Below, piece by piece: positions 53,490 to 64,000 of a stretch of DNA of 64,000 nt (positions are counted from its first letter, which is position 1; every line of letters begins with the position of its first letter). A model generated the notes under the pieces. That model ran no database searches and had not been told where the DNA came from. It worked only from the letters and a program-made list of their open reading frames with translations. This DNA comes from Paenibacillus sp. HWE-109 (GTDB lineage Bacteria; Bacillota; Bacilli; Paenibacillales; NBRC-103111). The stretch spans positions 6,703,501 through 6,767,500 of the forward strand of contig NZ_CP091881.1 of the NCBI RefSeq assembly GCF_022163125.1, written 5' to 3'. The translations under genes were made by a program, and so were the position numbers.

Positions 53490-54297
53490 TCGAACGGCCC
53501 CTCCATTTCAGGAAAGGGTTCTTATCGTTGGCTTTGGCCTTAGGTTTCAATTCCTCGAACAATTTGGCAATCAACGACTCCTCTTTGATGTCCCGAATGA
53601 TATGTCCATTCATCGTCAAAGAAATCTGTCCTGTCTCTTCTGAAATAATGACGCACATCCCATCGGAAACCTCGCTCATCCCAATGGCTGCGCGATGCCT
53701 TGTCCCCAGTTCTTTGCTTATGAAGGGATTCTCCGACAGGGGCAAATAGCAGCCCGCCGCCATTAATTGGCCTTGTCGAATAATGACAGCCCCATCATGA
53801 AGCGGTGTATTCGGAATGAAAATATTAATTAGCAGCTCCGCGCTGATCTTGCTCTCTATCGCAATACCAGACTCAATATAGTCGGTTAAACCGGTCTCTT
53901 TCTCGAAAACAATCAAGGCCCCAATCTTTCTTTTGGCCAAATAATTCGCAGCCCGGATGACTTCATTGATCCGTTTATTCACATCCTGGTCTTCTTCCGA
54001 GGATGAACGGCTAAACAGCTTCCCGCGGCCCAACTGCTCCAGTGCACGCCGCAGCTCCGGCTGGAAGATAATAATTACGCCTAGAACCCCGAAGGTGAAC
54101 GTTTGATTCATCATCCATTGCAACGTACTGAGCTTAAACCAAATACTGAATACCCAAGTAATAACGACAACAAGGATCCCCTTCATCAATTGGATGGCCC
54201 TTGTCCCGCGTACTAGCAGGATCAGCTTATAAATCACATAGCTAACGATTAGAATATCAACGATATCCTTAGCCGAGATGCTCGTGAGTAAGTCCAT
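53482..54297 (-). CDS. cdaA: Diadenylate cyclase (c-di-AMP synthase)
   Basis: Makes c-di-AMP from two ATP. 271 aa: three helices (about 9-28, 36-57, 61-82), then the DAC domain with HDGAVIIRQGQLMAAGCYLP and GTRHRAAIGMSEVSD (DGA and RHR motifs). First gene of the cdaA-cdaR-glmM cluster; controls osmolyte and cell-wall homeostasis. Confidence 0.96.
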   Translation of the reverse strand: MDLLTSISAKDIVDILIVSYVIYKLILLVRGTRAIQLMKGILVVVITWVFSIWFKLSTLQWMMNQTFTFGVLGVIIIFQPELRRALEQLGRGKLFSRSSSEEDQDVNKRINEVIRAANYLAKRKIGALIVFEKETGLTDYIESGIAIESKISAELLINIFIPNTPLHDGAVIIRQGQLMAAGCYLPLSENPFISKELGTRHRAAIGMSEVSDGMCVIISEETGQISLTMNGHIIRDIKEESLIAKLFEELKPKAKANDKNPFLKWRGRSNG

Positions 54298-54429
54298 GTA
54301 TTATTCTCCCCCAAGCGACTGAACACAGTGATCTCTCTATAATAGAATCATAACATAAACCTTGTTATACTTCTATTTTTCTCTCCTCACATGACGTTCC
54401 CTAAACTGCTTTAGTTCATTTTTCTAAAA

Positions 54430-54472
54430 CAAAAAAAGTCCCCCTCAGCCTGAAGCCGAATGGGGGACGTTA
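54430..54472 (-). terminator. Strong terminator after rsiW
   Basis: GTCCCCC/GGGGGAC with inner pairing (AGCC/GGCT-type) followed by TTTTTTTGTTTT on the minus strand, just after the rsiW stop. Confidence 0.85.
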
Positions 54473-54476
54473 TGCA

Positions 54477-55085
54477 TCAACGCGAGAGCATGCCAACAAA
54501 CTCTCCTATTTTATACCAAATCCAACCTAGCGCTTCATCAACCTGGGTAACTTGGCCGGAAATATGCGCCGTGGATGCGAGATTCAAGGTACCATCGATC
54601 ACGATTAAGTTTCCTGTTACATCGCCTTCCACCTGCAATTTACCTCGCTGCACAACCAGATCGCCTTTCACCGTACGCCCCTGCGGAACAGTAACCGTAT
54701 CTCCCTGAATAACAACATCTTGAAGATCATTGCCTTTGACCATCAGATTCGTATCATCATTCCACATGGACATGAAACTTCCAAACATAACCGTTGCAAA
54801 AACAACAGCTACCGAAACAGCCGGATGCTTGCGTATCCAGTCCATCCAGGTATTTCTTTTCTTCATTTGTGGCAGTCCGCTCATAATCTGTGCCGTTAAT
54901 GTATCCGATACCTTCACAGGAGGCAGCATTCTCACCATCGCATCCGTTTTCTCCAATTGCTTGAACAAAGCATGACAGGCCTGGCAAGAAATCAAATGCT
55001 CCTTCAATCGCTGAGAATCCGATCTTTGCAAATCACCGTCGAGGTATTCATGTATGAGCGGGAGGGCTTCTTTACATTGCATCAT
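54477..55085 (-). CDS. rsiW: Anti-sigma factor RsiW
   Basis: 202 aa: N-terminal zinc-associated anti-sigma domain (LKEHLISCQACHALFKQL: HxxxCxxC), one helix (VSVAVVFATVMFGSFMS), and an outer beta-helix-like segment (GDTVTVPQGRTVKGDLVVQR, GNLIVIDGTLNLA). Holds SigW at the membrane until regulated proteolysis. Start 66 bp after the sigW stop; the two form an operon. Confidence 0.85.
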   Translation of the reverse strand: MMQCKEALPLIHEYLDGDLQRSDSQRLKEHLISCQACHALFKQLEKTDAMVRMLPPVKVSDTLTAQIMSGLPQMKKRNTWMDWIRKHPAVSVAVVFATVMFGSFMSMWNDDTNLMVKGNDLQDVVIQGDTVTVPQGRTVKGDLVVQRGKLQVEGDVTGNLIVIDGTLNLASTAHISGQVTQVDEALGWIWYKIGEFVGMLSR

Positions 55086-55151
55086 TCAGCCACCCCTTTC
55101 TTAGACTTTTGCATGTTGTGGTATACCATACGTTTGGATTTCAAATATGTT

Positions 55152-55748
55152 TCACAATGGAACAGGATTTGTGTTGGCATCTTGCTCCTCCTGCTCTAAT
55201 CGTTTCCGCAAGTACTCACGGCCGCGATGCACCCGGGTTTTAATTGTTGTGACGGGCATCTCCAGCACATCCGATATCTCTTGCAGCGACATATCCTGCA
55301 GGTAGCGCAAGATGACTACTGATTTATATTTTTCGGGCAGCGAATTGATGGCTCTACGAATCTGTTCCTGTGTCTCAGAAACAATCACTTGCTTCTCGGG
55401 CGTGTCCTCGTGACTCGGAAGCATAGCATAATAATCATTGCCTTCCCCATCCGACATTTCGGCATCAAGGGAATACGTATTTTTTCTGCGGCGCAGTTTA
55501 TCTATACATAGATTCGTTCCTATTCGGAAAATCCACGTCGAAAACTTCTGATTCTCATCATAACGATGCAGATTCGTATACACGCGCAGGAAAGTTTCCT
55601 GTACGGCATCCTCAGCCTCTTGTTTGTTATTTAACATACGGTATGCCAAATGGAAAATCTTGTCCTTATAGAGCTCTACAAGCTCTGCAAAAGCATTTCG
55701 ATCCCCATTCCTGGCTAACTTGGCCAGACGTGCTTCTACAAAATTCAA
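55152..55748 (-). CDS. sigW: ECF sigma factor SigW
   Basis: 198 aa: region 2 (NAFAELVELYKDKIFHLAYR, AVQETFLRVYTNL, TWIFRIGTNLCIDKLRRRK) and region 4 (LPEKYKSVVILRYLQDMSLQ, VPVTTIKTRVHRGREYLRK-type). TTG start with GGAGG 8 bases upstream. Responds to envelope-active antibiotics and stress. Its promoter shows a SigW-type element, implying autoregulation. Confidence 0.93.
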   Translation of the reverse strand: MNFVEARLAKLARNGDRNAFAELVELYKDKIFHLAYRMLNNKQEAEDAVQETFLRVYTNLHRYDENQKFSTWIFRIGTNLCIDKLRRRKNTYSLDAEMSDGEGNDYYAMLPSHEDTPEKQVIVSETQEQIRRAINSLPEKYKSVVILRYLQDMSLQEISDVLEMPVTTIKTRVHRGREYLRKRLEQEEQDANTNPVPL

Positions 55749-55795
55749 TTCGATTTCCTCCGGCTTCTCGACAATTCGATTAAGTCTCTCTGATA

Positions 55796-55824
55796 CATAC
55801 GCAGCAAGTCACGTTTTGTTTTCA
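55796..55824 (-). promoter_or_regulatory. SigW-type autoregulatory promoter
   Basis: TGAAAAC (55818-55824), 16-bp spacer, CGTATG (55796-55801) on the minus strand, matching ECF SigW consensus TGAAAC-N16-CGTA. It overlaps the last codons of the upstream EamA gene. Confidence 0.75.
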
Positions 55825-56678
55825 GAAATAAGGATGCCACCCAGAATTAAACCCATTCCTAACCATTGTAACCCATTCACAGGCTCTCCAATAATTAAAT
55901 ATGCGGCAATGATCGCAACAGGGAGTTCGGCAGATCCCAGCATAGCTGCAAGGGTCCCCCCGATACGCGGAATTCCTATATTGAACGCCACAGTCGGCAC
56001 GACTTGCCCTAAGAAACCCAGGAGCAGCCCCCACAACAGCAGCATACTACCATTCTCATGCACGAAAACTGTCGGAGGATACAATATATACATGACGGGC
56101 ATAGCCGCGGTAAGCATAATAGCGGAATTCATTAGAGGAGGCAGAGGACTGACCACATGTCCGGTAAAAAAGAGAAACACACTGTATGTCAAAGCTGACA
56201 GCAGACCATAAACCAGACCCAGCAGACTGAGATGCTCCCAGTTCGTATCCAGAACGTTAACCGCAAGCAAAGTACCTACCAGAATAAATACGATGGCCAA
56301 GCTTTCAGCTTTCCTTGGGAGTCTCCGCTTTAAGATACAATCCATAGCAATCGTCATCCACGTAAATTGGAATAAAAGAACGATAGATAGAGAAGCATTC
56401 AATTCTTGCAAGGCGATATTATAAAAGACTGTCGTTAAAGATAATCCAAAAATACCGATCAAGCCCAGTTTCACCCAAGGCCCCTTGAACGGATTGACCC
56501 ATGATTTCTTGTTAAATAGGATTAGCAGCCAGACAAGTAAAGTTCCCATTGTCATCTGAGCTGGTGTAATCTGTCCATCCGTAAACCCTGAATCGTAGGC
56601 CATCTTAATAAAAGATGACAGCAAGCCGTAGCTCGATGCTCCCACAATTACAAGGACCATAGCTAACCATCGCCCCAT
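55809..56678 (-). CDS. EamA/DMT-family transporter
   Basis: 289 aa with ten predicted helices in two EamA repeats (ASLSIVLLFQFTWMTIAMD; GSAELPVAIIAAYLIIGEPV). Likely metabolite exporter; the substrate is unknown. It ends only 60 bp before sigW and its tail contains the sigW promoter. Confidence 0.88.
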   Translation of the reverse strand: MGRWLAMVLVIVGASSYGLLSSFIKMAYDSGFTDGQITPAQMTMGTLLVWLLILFNKKSWVNPFKGPWVKLGLIGIFGLSLTTVFYNIALQELNASLSIVLLFQFTWMTIAMDCILKRRLPRKAESLAIVFILVGTLLAVNVLDTNWEHLSLLGLVYGLLSALTYSVFLFFTGHVVSPLPPLMNSAIMLTAAMPVMYILYPPTVFVHENGSMLLLWGLLLGFLGQVVPTVAFNIGIPRIGGTLAAMLGSAELPVAIIAAYLIIGEPVNGLQWLGMGLILGGILISENKT

Positions 56679-56800
56679 GTTGGTTTACAACTCCTGTCTA
56701 TGGGCACCAAGCGTAAGTACAGGAAAAGCCGAGCTGCCAACGATTGACGTGGCCCTCGACTTTATCATCCTGTCTTATCTTTCATGCACTAAGTTGTCGA

Positions 56801-59587
56801 TCAGCCTGTATTTCTAAGTCCAGCTGCTATGCCGTTAATGGTGAGCAATACTTCACGCAGCAAAATCGCGTCATCCTCATTATTATCCCTAAGTGCCCGA
56901 AGCTCCGTCAGCAGTTCAACCTGCATATAGCTTAATGGATCTACATAAGGATTACGAAGACGGATAGACTCCTGAATGACAGGCACGTTATCAAGAATTT
57001 CTTGTTGCCCTGTGATCTCTAATATAATGGCGGAAGTAAGCTCATATTCTTCCCTGATAAGGTTGAAGATACGCTCAGCAATCGCTGATTCCTTCACTAG
57101 ATTGCCGTATTCTTTGGCGATTTGAAGATCTGCTTTGGCAAGCGCCATCTGCAGATTGTCAATCATCGAGCGGAAGAAGGACCAGTCCTCGTACATTTCT
57201 TTCAATGTTTCGAGATTAGCTGCATTTCCTTGATAGAAGCTTTGGAGACCTGTACCTGCCGCATACCAAGCCGGGAGCAAATAACGCGTTTGCGTCCATG
57301 AGAATACCCAAGGAATTGCGCGCAAATCTTCGAACTTATCACTATTTTTACGCTTGGAAGGACGCGAGCCGATATTCAATTCGCCAATTTCCGGGAGCGG
57401 TGTCGATTCTTTGAAGAAAGTTAAGAAATCTTCATCGCGGAAAATAAGATCCTGATATTTCGTCTGCGCTTCTTCGGAAATACCACGCATAATCGATTCC
57501 CACTTCTCTTCCAGTGGGTGTCTCTGAGGCGAACGCGATAATTTGGATGCTGTAATCAACGCGAAAGTCGCCTGCTCCAAGCTGCGGTAAGCAATCCCTT
57601 GCAGGGAATAGCGGGAAGATAACACTTCGCCTTGCTCCGTAATCTTAATGCCGCCACCCAACGTTTCGACCGGCTGCGCCAAAATGCTGCGGTTAAGAGG
57701 CATACCCCCGCGGCCTAGCGCTCCTCCACGGCCGTGGAAGAACTTGAGCTTCACACCGAACTTCTTGGCAGCTTCCGTAATATCCTGAAGCGCCATGCGC
57801 AGTTCCCAGTTCGCTGTAATCACGCCGCCGTCTTTGTTGCTATCCGAGTAGCCTAACATGATTTCATGCAGTTGCGTCTCTGGATCCAAACTGCCTCTGT
57901 AAGCTGGGATAGCTAACAAAGTGCTCATGATGCCAGGGGCTGCATGCAAATCATCAATCGTTTCGAACAATGGAACAGATTGCAATGTGCTTGTCACACC
58001 ACCATCGCTCTCTTGACGATATAAACCAGCCTCTTTGGAGAAAACAACCACTTCCAACAAGTCGCTGGCTCCTTGCGTCATACTGATCAGGTAGCTATTG
58101 ATACAGTTGCGCCCGAATTCCTGCTGTGCTTTGCCTATCGTACGGTAAACGTCCAAACACTCCTGAGTACCCTCGGAGTAATTCAAGTACGTCGATGTGA
58201 TCGGTCTAGGATCGTTCAGCACATCTGTCAGAAGACGGATCTTCTCTTCTTCTGAGAGCTTGCTGTAGTCGCTGGTAATGCCCATTTTGGCCATGACCTC
58301 AGTCATTGCATTTTCGTGATCCTTGCTATGCTGTCTGATATCAAGAGCTGCTAAGTGGAAGCCAAACAATTCAACCTGACGGATCAGTTTCTTCGTATAT
58401 TTATCTGCTACATAGTCCGCGAAATGCGTTCTCAAACTAGCATCAATGATTTTAAGATCAGCAATAAACTCTTCTGGATTGTTGTACTTCTGGCTTGCTG
58501 GAACGTTCGGGTTGCCTGTATTATGCACCTTTTCAATCATGTAAGTCGTCTTAATGCGGTAAGGCTCCTTCTCATTACGCCAAACGTCCTGCACATTCCC
58601 CAATGCTTCGCGGTCACATTGAATAGAATCAATAAGTGCATCGCTCACGTTCACGATGTTCTTACTGAAACTCATATGCTCAAGAGCAGCTTTAAGTACT
58701 TCCTCATATTTCTGCAATGCTAATTGACGATGCAAACCTAATGTCTCCCACGTTACATTTGCTCTAACAGAAGGATTACCATCGCGGTCTCCGCCAATCC
58801 AAGAACCGAACTTCAAGAACGAAGGCACATGCCAAGTATCTTGCGGATAATATTTATTCAAACAGCGCTCAAGTTCATGATAAATCTCCGGAAGGACATC
58901 AAACAAGGTTTCGTCAAAATAGTACAAACCATTGCGAACCTCATCGATTACTGTCGGCTTCCGATCACGCAACTCGTCCGTCTGCCATAGGTTCAGAACC
59001 TCTCCAAGCAGCTTTTCACGCAATTGTTCACGCTCACGGTAAGTCAACATAGGGTTGTCTAGCTTCATCATTCCGTCTGAAATACGCAAATTAATATCAA
59101 GTACCGCTCTGCGCATTGCCTCAGTTGGATGGGCTGTCATTACCAGCTCCAATGAGATCGCTTTAAGTATCTCTTGCACCTCTTCGAAAGGAATATGATT
59201 GTTTTTCAGTTCTTGGACAATGCTCTCAATGGAACCAGGTTGAACATTTTCTCCTGAAGAACGCTCATAATCTCTTTTGCGGCGAATTCGATGGTTTTGC
59301 TCCGCAATGTTAACAAGTTGAAAATAGATAGCGAATGCCCGAATGACTTGATGACGAATCTCAGGATCTAAGGAAGAAATCGTCTTCTTGAATTCATCAT
59401 AGATCTCAATGACATAGTGTGCTCTTAAAGACTTACTCATCTCACGAATTTTCTCGACTACATCAAGTAAACTATTCCCGCCTTGATGTACCAGAACTTC
59501 ACCTAGGATGTGCCCCAAGAAGCGTACGTCCCTGCGCAGCAGGTTATTCGTGGCTTGCTTCTGTTGGCCAATTACATTCTCTAACAT
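56801..59587 (-). CDS. ppc: Phosphoenolpyruvate carboxylase
   Basis: Adds bicarbonate to PEP giving oxaloacetate for the TCA cycle. 928 aa: ELVMTAHPTEAMRR (catalytic His), GSWIGGDRDGNPSVRANVTW, MLGYSDSNKDGGVITANWEL, FFHGRGGALGRGGMPLNRS, and the C-terminal INGIAAGLRNTG. ATG at 59587 is 4 bases after GAGGTGGAG; earlier ATG 59602 lies on that site. Stands alone between the sigW region and the tRNA array. Confidence 0.97.
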   Translation of the reverse strand: MLENVIGQQKQATNNLLRRDVRFLGHILGEVLVHQGGNSLLDVVEKIREMSKSLRAHYVIEIYDEFKKTISSLDPEIRHQVIRAFAIYFQLVNIAEQNHRIRRKRDYERSSGENVQPGSIESIVQELKNNHIPFEEVQEILKAISLELVMTAHPTEAMRRAVLDINLRISDGMMKLDNPMLTYREREQLREKLLGEVLNLWQTDELRDRKPTVIDEVRNGLYYFDETLFDVLPEIYHELERCLNKYYPQDTWHVPSFLKFGSWIGGDRDGNPSVRANVTWETLGLHRQLALQKYEEVLKAALEHMSFSKNIVNVSDALIDSIQCDREALGNVQDVWRNEKEPYRIKTTYMIEKVHNTGNPNVPASQKYNNPEEFIADLKIIDASLRTHFADYVADKYTKKLIRQVELFGFHLAALDIRQHSKDHENAMTEVMAKMGITSDYSKLSEEEKIRLLTDVLNDPRPITSTYLNYSEGTQECLDVYRTIGKAQQEFGRNCINSYLISMTQGASDLLEVVVFSKEAGLYRQESDGGVTSTLQSVPLFETIDDLHAAPGIMSTLLAIPAYRGSLDPETQLHEIMLGYSDSNKDGGVITANWELRMALQDITEAAKKFGVKLKFFHGRGGALGRGGMPLNRSILAQPVETLGGGIKITEQGEVLSSRYSLQGIAYRSLEQATFALITASKLSRSPQRHPLEEKWESIMRGISEEAQTKYQDLIFRDEDFLTFFKESTPLPEIGELNIGSRPSKRKNSDKFEDLRAIPWVFSWTQTRYLLPAWYAAGTGLQSFYQGNAANLETLKEMYEDWSFFRSMIDNLQMALAKADLQIAKEYGNLVKESAIAERIFNLIREEYELTSAIILEITGQQEILDNVPVIQESIRLRNPYVDPLSYMQVELLTELRALRDNNEDDAILLREVLLTINGIAAGLRNTG

Positions 59588-59785
59588 AACTCTCCACCTC
59601 ATCTATTCACTATGTTGCATTAATGCTTCTCTCTATAAAAGCTAGACGCTAGAAAAACTCATTTCAGAATATTTTACCACATTCCGCCCGCTGCATATAG
59701 TCTTTATAGAAAAAAAGCAGAGATTTAGCCGTGGTAATTTATGTCTTATTCAATCGCGCAAGCCCCTCTATCTTTCCCCAGATAA

Positions 59786-59814
59786 AAGAAAAAGACCACC
59801 CGAAGGTGATCTCA
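59786..59814 (-). terminator. Terminator of the rRNA-tRNA transcript
   Basis: AGATCACC/GGTGGTCT with a CTTCGG-type loop and TTTTTCTTTT on the minus strand, downstream of the last tRNA. The stretch 59588-59785 shows nothing else. Confidence 0.75.
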
Positions 59815-59823
59815 TTTCTGTTA

Positions 59824-59894
59824 AGCGGGCGGCGGGAATCGAACCCGCGCGATCAGCTTGGAAGGCTGAAGTTCTACCATTAAACTACGCCCGC
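59824..59894 (-). tRNA. tRNA-Gly(TCC)
   Basis: Cloverleaf with acceptor GCGGGCG/CGCCCGC and anticodon loop CTTCCAA. CCA not encoded. Confidence 0.95.
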
Positions 59895-59908
59895 GTAGTT
59901 AATAAAGA

Positions 59909-59982
59909 TCGGGACGACACGATTTGAACATGCGACCCCCTGCTCCCAAAGCAGGTGCTCTACCAAGCTGAGCTACGTCCCG
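59909..59982 (-). tRNA. tRNA-Pro(TGG)
   Basis: Acceptor CGGGACG/CGTCCCG, anticodon loop TTTGGGA. CCA not encoded. Confidence 0.95.
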
Positions 59983-60007
59983 AAAGTTTATGTAGTTCTA
60001 AAAAAAA

Positions 60008-60084
60008 TGGCGCGCCCTGAGAGATTCGAACTCCCGACCTTTTGATTCGTAGTCAAATACTCTATCCAGCTGAGCTAAGGGCGC
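60008..60084 (-). tRNA. tRNA-Arg(ACG)
   Basis: Acceptor GCGCCCT/AGGGCGC, anticodon loop CTACGAA, CCA encoded. Confidence 0.95.
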
Positions 60085-60092
60085 TTACTTTA

Positions 60093-60167
60093 TGGAGCGG
60101 AAGACGGGGATCGAACCCGCGACCCTCGCCTTGGCAAGGCGATGCTCTACCGCTGAGCCACTTCCGC
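60093..60167 (-). tRNA. tRNA-Gly(GCC)
   Basis: Acceptor GCGGAAG/CTTCCGC, anticodon loop TTGCCAA, CCA encoded. Confidence 0.95.
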
Positions 60168-60206
60168 AGGGTACCTCACGAAGTATGAATACTTCTGAGG
60201 ATTTAA

Positions 60207-60286
60207 TGCGCGTAGAGGGACTTGAACCCCCACGGTCACCCGCTAGATCCTAAGTCTAGTGCGTCTGCCAATTCCGCCATACGCGC
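60207..60286 (-). tRNA. tRNA-Leu(TAG)
   Basis: Long variable arm, acceptor GCGCGTA/TACGCGC, anticodon loop CTTAGGA. CCA not encoded. Confidence 0.95.
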
Positions 60287-60305
60287 ATGTTGTAAATAAG
60301 GCAAA

Positions 60306-60381
60306 TGGTGAGTCATGTAGGATTCGAACCTACGACACCCTGATTAAAAGTCAGGTGCTCTACCAACTGAGCTAATGACTC
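60306..60381 (-). tRNA. tRNA-Lys(TTT)
   Basis: Acceptor GAGTCAT/ATGACTC, anticodon loop CTTTTAA, discriminator A, CCA encoded. Its TTT anticodon and discriminator A match the T-box specifier and bulge before asd. Confidence 0.95.
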
Positions 60382-60392
60382 ATAAGAAGATA

Positions 60393-60464
60393 CTGGGGAT
60401 CAAGGATTTGAACCTTGGCATGACGGAGTCAAAGTCCGTTGCCTTACCGCTTGGCTAATCCCCA
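60393..60464 (-). tRNA. tRNA-Gln(TTG)
   Basis: Acceptor TGGGGAT/ATCCCCA, anticodon loop CTTTGAC. CCA not encoded. Confidence 0.95.
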
Positions 60465-60474
60465 ATGTGAGACA

Positions 60475-60547
<73 letters not shown>

Positions 60548-60559
60548 TTATGAAGTTAA

Positions 60560-60635
60560 TGGTGGAGGCTGACGGGATCGAACCGCCGACCCTCTGCTTG
60601 TAAGGCAGATGCTCTCCCAGCTGAGCTAAGCCTCC
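60560..60635 (-). tRNA. tRNA-Val(TAC)
   Basis: Acceptor GGAGGCT/AGCCTCC, anticodon loop CTTACAA, CCA encoded. Confidence 0.95.
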
Positions 60636-60652
60636 ATTGAACTTAATAAAAA

Positions 60653-60727
60653 TGGTGACCCGTAGGGGACTCGAACCCCTGTTACCTCCGTGAAAGGGAG
60701 GTGTCTTAACCACTTGACCAACGGGCC
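60653..60727 (-). tRNA. tRNA-Glu(TTC)
   Basis: Acceptor GGCCCGT/ACGGGTC, anticodon loop CTTTCAC, CCA encoded. Confidence 0.95.
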
Positions 60728-60741
60728 GTAAAGAAAATTAC

Positions 60742-60817
60742 TGGAGCTTCCAACCGGAATCGAACCGGTGACCTCATCCTTACCATGGATGCACTCTACC
60801 GACTGAGCTATGGAAGC
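60742..60817 (-). tRNA. tRNA-Thr(GGT)
   Basis: Acceptor GCTTCCA/TGGAAGC, anticodon stem CATCC/GGATG with loop ATGGTAA, CCA encoded. Confidence 0.9.
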
Positions 60818-60819
60818 AA

Positions 60820-60895
60820 TGGCTCCCCGAACAGGACTCGAACCTGTGACAACTCGATTAACAGTCGAGTGCTCTACCAACTGAGCTATCAGGGA
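60820..60895 (-). tRNA. tRNA-Asn(GTT)
   Basis: Acceptor TCCCTGA/TCGGGGA, anticodon loop CTGTTAA, CCA encoded. Confidence 0.95.
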
Positions 60896-60901
60896 AAACT
60901 G

Positions 60902-61018
60902 CTTGGCAACGTTCTACTCTCCCAGAACCCTGCGGTTCAAGTACCATCGACGCTGGAGGGCTTAACGGTCGTGTTCGAGATGGGAACGCGTGGGTCCCCT
61001 CCGCCATCATCACCAAAC
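60902..61018 (-). rRNA. rrf: 5S ribosomal RNA
   Basis: Typical Firmicute 5S: minus strand begins TTTGGTGATGATGGCGGAGG, has CCCATCTCGAACACGACCGT and ends GTTGCCAAGC. It lies between the 23S gene and tRNA-Asn. Confidence 0.93.
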
Positions 61019-61153
61019 AGTCAAAGCGTGGTTTGCGCCTTGAAAACTAGATACGAAACGTGCGTAAAGTTAGATGTTCTTAGGATTTCTGGGTCCCAAT
61101 CAAGTACTCGGAATTCGCTACAAAGCTTTTCTTCACTTGGTTGGGATTAGTTT

Positions 61154-64000
<2,847 letters not shown>

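Overview
The window reads as chromosomal DNA of a low-to-mid-GC, spore-forming Firmicute, most probably Paenibacillus or a close relative. Supporting signs are the cdaA-cdaR-glmM-glmS order with a glmS ribozyme, a sigW-rsiW pair, a T-box leader, TGTGA-N6-TCACA FNR boxes, strong GGAGG ribosome sites, many MerR/MocR/two-component regulators, and an rRNA operon followed by a tRNA array. The genus is inferred from protein style and gene order; no search was run.

Layout. 1-7 kb is an oxygen-limitation block: adhE (cut by the window edge), a ba3-type cytochrome oxidase with a 51-aa third subunit, mobA, a DoxX-like membrane protein, an unknown 95-aa protein and a formate/nitrite channel. These are tied together by FNR boxes at class II spacing. 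7-8.5 kb is asd behind a T-box whose specifier reads AAA (lysine). 8.6-14 kb has a tandem pair of exported SpoIID-like paralogues, a berberine-bridge-type flavoenzyme and an ArsB/NhaD-type ion transporter with a terminator-rich leader. 14-23.5 kb is a cell-envelope block: a diacylglycerol-glucosyltransferase-like enzyme, a two-component system with an ABC transporter and an exported protein, a four-unit palindromic repeat, a BcrC-type phosphatase, and a second two-component system. 23.5-32.5 kb is mixed accessory genes: nitroreductase, macrolide-type glycosyltransferase, MerR with an AHSA1 protein, an ankyrin protein, a GNAT-like protein, and MocR opposite an EamA exporter. 32.6-38.4 kb carries iron/haem-type uptake genes (FecCD permease and lipoprotein, no ATPase seen), an orphan LuxR-type response regulator, a membrane protein and a PepSY-TM protein.

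38.5-48.5 kb is a decaying accessory zone. It holds small membrane proteins and lipoproteins, a catalytically dead signal-peptidase-like lipoprotein, a LexA-controlled DinB protein, an AlkZ-like glycosylase, and several gene remnants (epimerase, integrase fused to an effector-binding domain, IS110-type transposase, GyrI-like). 48.5-59.6 kb returns to core genes: glmS with its ribozyme, glmM, cdaR, cdaA, rsiW, sigW, an EamA transporter and ppc. From 59.8 kb to the end lie twelve tRNAs, 5S rRNA and most of 23S rRNA, all on the minus strand and transcribed as 23S-5S-tRNA.

How the genes work together. The left end looks like one FNR regulon switching respiration and fermentation when oxygen falls. 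The 48.5-55.8 kb block couples peptidoglycan precursor supply (GlmS, GlmM) with c-di-AMP synthesis (CdaA, CdaR) and envelope stress (SigW, RsiW).
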